Part shown: positions 54,351-63,412 of the stretch, piece by piece
How the letters are laid out: each line of letters begins with the position of its first letter
Numbering within the stretch: the first letter of the stretch is position 1
Origin: Gracilariopsis chorda
Lineage: Eukaryota; Rhodophyta; Florideophyceae; Gracilariales; Gracilariaceae
DNA length: 64,000 nucleotides
Assembly (NCBI GenBank): GCA_003194525.1
Contig: NBIV01000089.1
Span: 62,001 to 126,000, forward strand
Reading direction: 5' to 3'
Notes under the pieces: generated by a model
Told to the model about the DNA's origin: nothing
What the model saw: the letters and a program-made list of their open reading frames with translations, nothing else
Database searches by the model: none
Translations under genes and position numbers: made by a program

Positions 54351-56535
54351 TTAGCCTAGCTCGGCGCTCGAAGCGCTGTGGGGTGCACGTTCACATTTGG
54401 CGTCCACTGTTTGTGTTGAGGAGTTTGGAGACACAGCAGGGGGGTTAGCTTCAAAAGAGCTAATGCCATAATCGCCTCTCACGCCACTGTCGACGTCAAA
54501 ATCGTTATCAAGAAGTCAATACAAGCATTTTACATCGTTTACGCCACCTTTCCCGAGGCCTTCCCCTGATATAGTTCCTTGCTGCGGCTTCTTTGGTAGA
54601 TTGGAAGCCGGTCTATCTCCTTCCTGTGAAACCGAGGAGTGCTGCTTCCAGAGCTCGGGTTTGGGTTCGTGCACTCCCCTTTGCGAGGCACGGCAATCAA
54701 ATACACCTCCTCTCTCAGGGAATTTCGTGCTATGCAACACGCAATAGCAAGGATAAAAGTCCTCAGCACCAGTGGAGTCGCCGTACGCCATATCGTCTTC
54801 GCTACCTGTTTCTGCATCGCTTTGTGATAAAGTTCCATGTGATTGCTCTAGGAGGAAGCATGATGAGCTGTTGTAGAACTCGACTCCTTGGAAGGGGGGT
54901 ATGATTGGTATTATGCATAACAGACGTATATATTCTCCATTTTTCCGCATGTGCTCTTCCCATTCTTCTAGACGGGAGGCTAAAGAGGAGCGAATGCCCT
55001 CAAACCTTCTTCTCACAACGTCATCGGGGCCTGGAAGGTGTTGAGGGGTGTGCGTGTGTGTCAGGTCTTGTTCAATTACCCAAAATCTCTCCGTGGGATA
55101 GAACTTAGCCCGAATGTTGAAGCGGCACTGCGACTTGTGCTGCAGACAAGGCAATTTTCCGGTGAGCAGCGCAGACGACCTCAACTTCATCGTCTGCAAC
55201 ACTGAGAAGTATTGTACGCGATAGAGGCAGCCAAAGTTCTTAGCGATGTAGGCAAACAGTGCAGAAAGGTCAAAGACCTCCTTTAAACCTTTCAGAGCTG
55301 AGGAAAGGCTCTCGTTTGACGTCAAAAGTTTTGTCTTACATGCACCACCGTCCTGAAGTTTCACATCAACCCTTAGACGCCTTACATTGTTTGTAAATAT
55401 CTCTTGGAAGTCTACCTGAACTTCAGGGCATAAACCGGTCTTCGTAGTTCGTTGCTGAGAAATATTCATTGATGATAGCCCCATGTACGGTTTCTAGTGT
55501 ACGTGAGCATCAGAACAGGCTTCCATCTCTTCATTCAGCTCGTGAGATTTCCCACAACTCTCTGAAGCCTCGTTCTTACCTTCATTAGGTTGTTCAGTTT
55601 GTGCCTTCAGCTCGGAAGGCGCGACGGTATCCTTCGCTCTTTCTTCAGCTTCTACTTCTACTGGTGTCTGTGTCCGACTGATCGTCTTTGCTGGTGATTT
55701 TCCGTCATTTTCCATCTCTACTTCACAAACTTCTCTATTCGGAGTCCTTTTCAGCTCCTCTCCCAGAGTTGATACTCTAGCTACTCTAGAATCACTTCCG
55801 GCTTTCTCATCGCGCGCATTATACACCACCTCGGAGCGCTGTGATACACATCTCTCAATCAGTGTGTTGAGAATGTCCGCTAGAACCAGAGCAGAATCAG
55901 AAAACTGCACTCGTCGTTTCATGCGAATCTTCAGTGGTAGACACATCCCATTGCTCTGAACAGAATTTTGGTTCAGCTCATGAACACGCTTTGTTCGCTG
56001 GCTTTTCCATATAGCACGTGCCTCAGATTCGCGCGTACTGAAAGGAATCGGCTGAAGATTCGTCTTTCTACAGGGTTCGTTGAAAACATCCACGACCTTT
56101 CCTTCTCCTGCTTCCCGTTCTCCTAGAACTGTATTCACATCCTTTAGCTCTTTCTTTCTTTCTTGTTTCTTTCTAGTCTGCTTCCTAGTGGTCTGCTCCA
56201 CGCTTCTTTTCCTACGCTGCCGTTGTTTACCTTCCTTCCTCATGCGAGGAAGTTCTATACGATGCTCCGACCGGAACCGTACGACCATTGTTTCAGTAAC
56301 GATGTCGGTTTGAAAGAACTCCTTCGCCATCAGTATATTTAGAATCCGGATTTTAATCGACATCCATCGAGTCCTCTCGGTTAACGCTTGGCTGTACCCA
56401 GAGGCATAGGTTCACTTCGGATTGCAGCCGTGGTGGGCCCTGAACACAATGAAAAGGGAAGCTACATAACAAGCACAGCTGTGCGAATCCTTTTTTGGCT
56501 TAAAACCTTTACCTGGAGCATGTAGTTCCGCTCCG
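54351..56535 (-). pseudogene. Basic linker and FAR1-type zinc finger, in frame with Ulp1 and transposase
   Basis: This frame, the same as that of the transposase, is open from about 56535 except TGA 56412-56414, TAG 55494-55496, TGA 54516-54518 and TAA 54351-54353. At its start is the end of the Ulp1 domain (KKDSHSCACYVASLFIVF). Next comes a lysine/arginine- and Glu-rich linker with ATG 56363 (RRKRSVEQTTRKQTRKKQ). After the TAG follows ATG 55484 and a FAR1/WRKY-GCM1-like finger: LPCLQHKSQCRFNIRAKFYP, FWVIEQDLTHTHTPQH, giving C-x5-C and H-x-H zinc ligands. The finger should bind the element's ends. Frame continuity across the stops suggests one very long original polypeptide. Confidence 0.65.
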
Positions 56536-57184
56536 ATATCACCGCAGGTAGCGCTTCATCCCCTGTGAGGCAAAAGTGAAATAAGAAAGAGAACAGTTTC
56601 AGAATCCTTCGATCAACAGACATTCCAAGACTGTCTCCCAACCAAACCGCCCATCGTTAAGTTCCTCGCGCCGCATTGACTATTTTCTTGCCTACCAAAA
56701 AACCCTAGTGGCTGTTGGACATGTTCAACGGGACTAAGACGGTGCTTATCTCTGCATCACCATTACCTTTAAAGGTAAACCACTTCTCGGACACTTTCAA
56801 ATCCTCTTCCGGTATGTTTTCCTTCTTTCCCTTGTATGACTTCCATAGTCTTGTCAGCATCAATCCAATATAACATTAGGGAAACGCCACACCAACAGAA
56901 GGTACCATGTTCGACACAGCTGTTGAGATCAAGTTGCTACACATTTCCGAATCAGGTCTTGGACTATGTACCAAAGAAACCGATGATGTTTCTTTGGCTT
57001 CCGCCATCAGGATTCTAGCTAAATGGTCCTTCACTACCGCAAAAAGGACGTCGGAACTCACAGCACCATCTCTGATGCGCATTTGCGTACGCTTTTCAAG
57101 ATTCTCCCAGAATGACGTAAAGGTTTCATATAGTTCTTGTTCTCGGAGAATGTCTACGTAATCAGACGCTTTTCTTTGCTCCAC
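56460..57184 (-). pseudogene. Ulp1-like (C48) SUMO protease domain of the MULE
   Basis: Starting at ATG 57184 the frame runs SDYVDILREQELYETFTSFW, a helical lead, then TAA, then EKWFTFKGNGDAEISTVLVP and LNMSNSH followed by TAG and GFLVGKKIV. Then, after another TAA, WLGDSLGM, and after a frame change (or short intron) GKGFKPKKDSHSCACYVAS. This is the C48 protease order: catalytic His in N-x-H-(W)-x3-V, Asp in D-S-L, and Cys in S-C. The Trp normally next to the His is the TAG codon (TGG to TAG). Such proteases cleave SUMO or similar conjugates. Plant KI-MULEs and CUMULEs carry Ulp1-like genes, so the combination is known in plants; here it leads directly into the transposase frame. Confidence 0.65.
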
Positions 57185-57370
57185 TTCTCAAAGCAATAGA
57201 ACACTAAACGACAGCAGTCATGGAAGGAGATTAGGAACTAGAGAAAGTCAGCAGCTTTTGAACGGGTCGTTAAAGATGTGAAGGAGGGCGTAGTACCTGA
57301 CGTATCTGCCATTACCACACATTCTGACGCTGCGGCGCAGTAATTTCGACGCCATCTACATCGCTTTTAC

Positions 57371-57570
57371 GTTGTGCTGACTTGGCGGCAGAAGAGAGCA
57401 GGGATAGAGGGAATGTCCTGAATCTGCGGATCTACTGGTTGAAATCCATATTAGGGGCATATTATTGGCTACAGTAAGATCTCAAGTGGCACGGGCACAT
57501 GTGCAGCTCACCGTGGCACGTGCCCACTGACTCGCCTACACCATCCACGTGGTGTATTTAGCCATTTCCC
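57371..57570 (-). repeat. Right long terminal inverted repeat of the MULE
   Basis: About 200 bases, inverted copy of the left end, starting at the outer edge with GGGAAATGGCTAAATACACC when read inward. Confidence 0.85.
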
Positions 57571-57579
57571 GAGTTATGA
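57571..57579 (+). repeat. Right 9-bp target site duplication of the MULE
   Basis: GAGTTATGA, identical to the left copy at 50177-50185. Confidence 0.85.
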
Positions 57580-57804
57580 TGCCGGAAAGTGACGACAAGT
57601 CATATTTTGGGATATTACAGGGATTACGCAACAGAGATTTTTTTCACATCAGTAAATTTCGTGACTTCGTAGGATTCACGTATCGCCTTTCAAGAAGTGG
57701 TGTCACGAATGATTACGCTGCCCACTTGGGCGGCATTCTTGAGTACGAGTAACACCCTCCTACTTCCCACCCGTGCAATGCGGCAGAAGGATTACTACAT
57801 CACA

Positions 57805-58917
57805 ATGGCAAAACGACGAAAAAGACGCCGCAAGCGTCTCATGCATGCCGCTATCTTGCTCAAAGTAAGCACACCCCTCTTGTTACGCGCACGACAAAGG
57901 TATCGTCGTGCATTTCGAAACGTCAAGCTCATACTTCTCAGATCCCTACATGTCTCAGGAGCGACGTTGAACACTAACATATTCGATCAACAGGAATGCC
58001 TGCGCCATTTTCGCTTTCGAAAGAACGAACTTAATAGCATACGCGATCTAACGAACTGGGTATCAGGAAAGAGCGAGCGGAACAGGTACAAATGCGACCC
58101 GTTTACAGCTGCCTGAGTCTTTCTAAAACGTCTATCGTTCCAAACAAGGTGGATGAATGAGGAATTTATGTGTGGCATGCGATCTTCTGCTTTATGCGAA
58201 GTGTTCTGAGAGGCTAGGGAGAGTTTTATGGGAGGAAATAAGCACCTAATCGAATCTTTCAGGAGTAACCTGATGCAAAAGAGGGCCGCGATGTACGCTC
58301 AAGCAATAGAGGACAGAGGTGCTGCGTTGGACAGCTGCGTGGGATTCATCGGTTGCACGAAGATACAGATGAGTGGTTCGGGTGGGGCTGGAGCCAATCA
58401 GAGACCCTTTTACTCTGGACATAATCCCTTCCAATGTTTGATATACCAAACAATATACAATCTGGATGGTCTTATATTCCACCTGTACGCCCTCGATGTC
58501 GGTGAAAGACACGATATGACGCTTTGCCGGAAGATTGGGATAGGTCCTGCTCTACAGGGCGTACTTTCGCATGAAGGAAGGCATTTTTATCTTCACGGAG
58601 ATGCTGCCTATGTCATGCGTCCTTGGTTATAGGTCGCTTACGAACGTGCGGGGGCAATGGTGGACGAGAGCATCTACAACAGTGGTATGTGCTCCGTACG
58701 GGAGGCGGTCGAATGGTCGTACAAAGATCTAAAGCAAATGTGGTCTTCTCAGGATTTCAAGAGAGACTCGAAGGTGTTGCAGGCTCCCATAGAGCTTCTA
58801 TACAAGTCTGCTGCGCTTCTTTGGAACATTAAGATGTGCATGATGCACGGCGGACAGACGGCTACGTACTTCAATTGCCCTCCCCACTCTCTGGCCGAGT
58901 ACCTGAACAACAAGTAA
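57805..58917 (+). pseudogene. Harbinger transposase relic 3, first catalytic Asp lost
   Basis: From ATG 57805 (MAKRRKRRRKRLMHAA) one frame of 370 codons runs to TAA at 58917 and is broken only by TGA 58114-58116, TGA 58205-58207 and TAG 58630-58632; there is no frameshift. Parts: basic N-terminus, helical region (FRFRKNELNSIRDLTNWV), DSCVGFIGCTKIQMS, YNLDGLIFHLYALDVGERHD, YLHGDAAYVMR, REAVEWSYKDLKQMWSSQDF and a standard C-terminal helix. In relic 2 the first block is GFIDGT; here it is GFIGCT, so the first catalytic Asp is replaced. The second Asp (ERHD) and the Glu remain. The copy is dead by both nonsense and missense changes. Its accessory partner converges from the minus strand. Confidence 0.8.
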
Positions 58918-59171
58918 AGTTATTGCCCGTTTCTATATTTCCCTTTCGTGTATTGCCCAGTCGAGGGCACGCCATCGAACGGCGTTCGTTCCTTTCGGTA
59001 TCAAAGCACGCGCTGCCCCCCTCAACCACTGGTTCTGCCCTTCCACTTCGGTGCCGCGTCCCGCTGGGGGGACGGCCCGGGCTTTGATAGCCAAAGGAAC
59101 AAACGACGGGAACGCGGGCAGCGTGTGCTTGGCAAACAATGAAGGTAAGCATGAGGCTTTACGAAATTCTG

Positions 59172-59978
59172 CTACTGCAGCTTCTTGACAAAGGCGACGA
59201 AAACAGCAACCATTTGTCGTCTCTCTGCGCGAATGTCACTTCTATCGTCTCTATCTGCGGCTGTGCGCTCCGTTTCAAGATCGACGCGCCGTTCATCTAA
59301 CGAAAGTCGCCGAGACTCGCACTCGTCCAAGCGTTTCTGTCTGTCCACCTCCCAAGCAACTTTATTGCGATCGAAGTGGAGGCGATCTTGCTCCAGCATC
59401 AGCGGTTTGGTGTCCATATCTTTTGTTGCAGCAACATGAATTTCAACCAGGTCTCTTTCCTCTTCATCCGAGTCCACGGTAACAGGCCCTCGCTTCTTTC
59501 GTTTTGTGCGCTCAACACTTCTTACGCTACAACCCTCATCTGTAGTTGCTACATGCTCACTTTGCTTGGTCCTAGAAAGTGCTTTCGTTCTGATCTCGTT
59601 GCTGGCCAACAAGAGCCTCTTTTCTAGATCAGTACGCTCGGTGCGTTCACTCCTTCTTTTTTCGTCCCACTCATCCACTTCCAGCATTACATCATCAGGC
59701 AGGGTTTTTCGTTCTCCCCGGACTTCGATTATGCCCGAAGCGACAGCGTTACTTTTAACAGCGGTGTGGTGTTCGCAAAGAATCTTCTTAAATAGATCAC
59801 TCAACGTCTTCCAAGTCGGAGCACACGCGTTGTCGAAAGCCTTGGTGGGTGCAGAAGAGATAAATATATCCATAGCTTCTTCAAACCTTGATTGGATCCC
59901 TCTATCGGGTGGAACATGTGCATCAAAAGCTGTGACGGATTTCAACAGTACGAGGTCCAATGCGGCCGAGAAGCGCAT
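59172..59978 (-). CDS. SANT-like/coiled-coil accessory protein, intact frame
   Basis: A 268-codon frame without breaks. It begins MRFSAALDLVLLKSVTAFDA with HVPPDRGIQSRFEEAMDIFI and TWKTLSDLFKKILCEHH, the same block order as the accessory genes at 25 and 39 kb (RYTAAQDLVIARKVAAV; RFSATDDLIIAREVVAANVH). Then come VASGIIEVRGERKTLPDDVM and VDEWDEKRRSERTERTDLEK, and after an acidic/basic middle a long coiled coil (KVAWEVDRQKRLDECESRRL) ending MVAVFVAFVKKLQ. Expected role: DNA binding to the element ends and nuclear delivery of the transposase, as known for Myb-like partners in Harbinger elements. This is the best preserved member of the family here, though an extra N-terminal part upstream (basic or Pro-rich) may be lost. 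Confidence 0.6.
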   Translation of the reverse strand: MRFSAALDLVLLKSVTAFDAHVPPDRGIQSRFEEAMDIFISSAPTKAFDNACAPTWKTLSDLFKKILCEHHTAVKSNAVASGIIEVRGERKTLPDDVMLEVDEWDEKRRSERTERTDLEKRLLLASNEIRTKALSRTKQSEHVATTDEGCSVRSVERTKRKKRGPVTVDSDEEERDLVEIHVAATKDMDTKPLMLEQDRLHFDRNKVAWEVDRQKRLDECESRRLSLDERRVDLETERTAADRDDRSDIRAERRQMVAVFVAFVKKLQ

Positions 59979-60379
59979 TTGCTTCTTTCACGTGGGTGTT
60001 TGGGGCGAAACGGTTGCGTTGTCAGGTGTACCCATCACGGGAAAAGCCATCGTAGCTTCATTAGAAGCGGACGGAGGAGGGGAAGCTAGAAGGGGCGAGT
60101 GCATCGGAATGGGAGTTATGGTTTTGAGTGCGAGGGGTTAATGGTGGTTCATCTGGTCACCGAATATTCGATTTTGGCGCGAGAAGCACCCCAACTTCTA
60201 GCCAGCTGAGCGGGGTGCCTCTGACGCTATGTCTTTGCCTTTTTGCTCAGAAGGCGCGCAAACATAATATGACATGGCTTGCGTTCCAAATTGCGTCTTA
60301 GACCGTAAACGTGGGTGACGTTTCGCCATATTCTGGAGACATGCGAAAAATCAGGTTTTGCGTAATCCCTCTATTTTGA

Positions 60380-62530
60380 ACGGTCACCTGCTGAAATTGG
60401 CGCGTACTTCTTGTACCAATTAGAAACCATCGGTTTCTGGGCTTTCAGAGCCACTTGGTTTTGTTGCTTGTGGTTTGATGAGTAAATTTGGGGTTTTCTT
60501 CCGACTTGACTGATGCAATGTTGATTGTGTGCTCTATCTAACCAGGGTATCAGAACAGAAATATCTATGAGGGTTCCGGAGATATGTTGTTTTTGGTGGA
60601 GGGGTTTCAACAGAATTTTGGAAGCTATCGAATTAAGGGCTGAACGTCTACGGTGGATCTGTACAACAGCAAACAGGACAAGCCAGAGTCCTTCCACGCA
60701 AGTGCAAGCAGGATAAGTTAGCAAGGTGAATTTATTCATTTTGTCCATCTGTGAAGTGCACGACCCCCTATCATGTCTACCTTTCGCAGTGACCCTGGCT
60801 CAGAGTAATATGTTTACAACGATCAAAGAAAGGGGATTATAGTCAGGTTTTTTTGCGTATAACTTCTTTTACTGCGGTTTTCGGATATTTATGCTCAGTG
60901 TTAAGGGCTGCCTGCAGAATGTTGGCCAGCAGGTTTTTCTTTTGTTGTATAACAGCTTTTTGAAGCAATTGGACGGGCGTTCTAGGTTAACTTGCAACAG
61001 TCTTTTGTTTGAATCCGACAATGAGTTCTACCTCGTCGTACTTCTGTGAGATTATGTTGCGCTCTAGCACACTAGAATGTCCGTTTAAATAGATGGACCC
61101 ATCAATGTCCAAGAGAGGATTGCAAACTTTACGGGCATGTAATCTTGTAGGCTCTTCAAACATCTTGAACCCATTATAACGATCATCATCAGAGCATTTA
61201 TTGATACTGGAGAAACAAAAATATTGCTCCCTTTATCTAAGACTTGTGTTTTAGCATGCCGTATAATTTACATCTTTGATTATGTGCCAAATGTGTGCCA
61301 TCATATCGTTAGATGTACATCTTGAAACAGCGTTCTGTGGAAACCAAATAGTTTTCGGAATTATCGCTGTTTGTAAGCGCTGTTTATGTGGAGGTGATTT
61401 TGGCTCTAAAAACGATTTGCAGCCGCCGAATCCAAAATATTTATTCTGGTTGAATTTGTTTTTCTTGAGGCGAAGCCGCCTTTTGCCAAGTTCTGTGAAA
61501 AGATTTTTTGTAGCCCTGTGACGAGATGCTTGGTAGTTTTAGAGGTATTCTTGAATTCTACTTTGTTGTATGAAGGTTGGATATCATTGCCTGTGTTGCT
61601 GCGCAACAGTATGAAGTCGTGCTTAGACTCTTAGTTTTAGAGGCCACTGTTAGGTTTGAATGCTTCCGCACTATATTTTACCTATCTGAAATGGTGTTCT
61701 AAGAACAGAATTTTAGAGACAGAACTACACATGTTCTTACGGTTGTGATACAAATCATGGCAGACACAGTCAATCCTCGCCCGTTCGGACGGTATGAAAT
61801 CGATTTGCGTACAGACAAACGGTACCAGTGGTACTCCAGGATGACAGTGTAGCTTTCCTGCAATACTTCGGCGAAAATCGAATCCCATCAGCCCTCCCCT
61901 TGACAGTTTGCAGGCCTGTGGCAGGTACCGGCAACAAATCATAATTTTAAAACAAAACCCCGCTCTTTCCACAGTATTTTCATGGGTTCTGCAGATACCC
62001 ATACTGTATTCGTCTTTTGAGCTGGATGTTCATGGTCAATATCATTGGTTACAGGTTTGCAGATTGAAATAACTTTAAAGCTATTGGTGATGATGGCTTT
62101 GAAAGCTGATACCGTTGGTACGAAGGTGAGCACTTGCACCAACGGTAGACGATGTAATGGCTCAGCGGCTTGTCCCGAATTGCAGTTTGGTTCTGAGGAT
62201 CGTGTGAAGTAGCGTTGCTTGAGATCAAGTCAGTTATGACGAAAATAATGGGCTAAATTTAGGAGCTCAGCAATTGTGCTCGACCTTTTCTAGTTGAATT
62301 CAAACGATTAGAGTTTTTGGAAGCACTGAAGTAAGGCTATGGTTCTCTTTCCCTGGCTTGCATCTTCCGTGATCTTTCAGTTCGGCTATCGAGTACACGC
62401 GCATAACCTTATTTGTCAAACCTTCTCCGGTGATCATGTGCATTTGAATTAAGAGACCAAAGACGTCGTTAATCGTAGTGCTACGCCCTCAGGGAGGGAT
62501 TCTTGGTACTTGAATGCTTTCCCGATATTA
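60380..62530. other. Gene-poor stretch
   Basis: One minus frame pair is protein-like: 61939-62142 (VSAFKAIITNSFKVISICKP) followed in another frame by 61682-62002 (GFCFKIMICCRYLPQACKLS and VCTQIDFIPSERARIDCVCH), continuing in a third (61406-61606). They may be fragments of one broken gene that is distantly like the frame at 15.2-15.6 kb. The rest has only short frames. No family recognised. Confidence 0.3.
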
Positions 62531-63412
62531 TCGGTTGTGTAGTGTGTATATGAACTACGCCCCCCAATGGTGGGTATGGATACGTGGGACACGGTTTTGG
62601 GTCAATTGGCGGTTGGCCGCAGTAGTGGATGTTGCCACGAAATGTGGAGTATTTTAGTTGATTTTATTTATTATTTCCACACCCATTTCTGGGAAGCTAG
62701 TACTTAGTGCGACGGCGCACTGCCGTCGCACCAGTAAAACTTCCCCAACAAGGGACCCCAACCTGGGGAATTGGCTCTAGTTGTTACCGCTTGCGCGCGT
62801 GCTCTACTCCTCCTTGGAGGGAAACGCCGTGAACCACGAGACATCTAACCCCCTTGCAAATCTAAAGAAGCCCATCCTTCGGAGTATAATTGTTCCAATC
62901 ACATTGGTGTTTCGCCCTGTTTAGGGAGTCCTGTCCACCGGCATTGCCGTATTTGCTCATCGCTCTCGCGACTCACCCTCGCCCACTCTTCCTCCTTTCC
63001 CTTCACTCTCCTCCTTTCCCCCTTTCAGGGTAGTACATCCCGCTACCCGTGGCCCTCCTGTGTGCACCCACTCACACTTCCCCACTCGCGTGGAAACATA
63101 CCTCTGCTGAGGATCACACCCCGCTCACGCGGATACTGATTCTTCGCCTTCACCTCCCTGCGCAAGTCGCGACAGGTGTCCCTGGTCTTAAAAACTGGCT
63201 CCGCCGTGCCAACCCTAGAGGGGCTCTACCCAACTGGGTTCACCTCCACGGAGGAAAGACCCCGAGCATCTTTCGGAGTTTCTCCCCTTTTGGGGCGTTG
63301 CACCACAAAGTGGTCTCCTGACCTAGAATCGGTTTTTGTTTTCCCTCTTACGACGTTTGTTTCCATTCACCGGAAGTTCCGTGATCATTTTCCGTCGTAA
63401 CGGTAATTTCTC
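62531..63412 (+). other. Putative 5' LTR and leader of a retrotransposon
   Basis: No coding potential. The region becomes C/T-rich with CCTCCTTTCCC-type runs after 62980, and at 63305-63328 carries the block CACAAAGTGGTCTCCTGACC then TAGAA shared with 7042-7065. The gag-like frame begins 85 bases later. I take it as LTR plus leader, but the left edge of the LTR cannot be set because its partner copy would lie outside the window. Confidence 0.4.

Larger units (their letters stand above)
50186..57570 (-). mobile_element. Full-length MULE (Mutator-like) transposon with Ulp1, FAR1 and SWIM domains
   Basis: A 7385-bp element flanked by GAGTTATGA on both sides. The ends are long imperfect inverted repeats: about 50186-50419 at the left and 57371-57570 at the right, nearly identical over long blocks (for example TGCACATGTGCCCGTGCCAC on both, and GACATTCCCTCTATCCCTGC). 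Outermost bases are GGAAAAGGGCTAAAC at the left and, inverted, GGGAAATGGCTAAAT at the right. The left repeat has about 30 extra bases. On the minus strand lie, in order of translation, Ulp1-like protease, basic linker, FAR1 finger, acidic linker, transposase, SWIM finger and basic tail; on the plus strand a convergent small gene. Long ends, 9-bp duplication and transposase motifs agree on the superfamily. Confidence 0.9.
57617..60372 (+). mobile_element. Harbinger-type transposon with both ends
   Basis: A 2756-bp element with inverted ends ACAGGGATTACGCAACAGAG at the left (57617) and, inverted, AGAGGGATTACGCAAAACCT at the right (ending 60372). ATT flanks both sides (57614-57616 and 60373-60375), a 3-bp duplication as Harbinger elements make, although TTA/TAA is the usual preference. 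Inside are a transposase (+) and a SANT/coiled-coil gene (-) facing each other. It lies 37 bases right of the MULE duplication, in the same disrupted frame. Confidence 0.8.

Noticed and set aside
17820-58917. Reassigned stop codons as the explanation for punctuated frames
   Set aside because: TAA, TAG and TGA all occur as interruptions, while host genes in the window end at TAA or TGA at the expected lengths.
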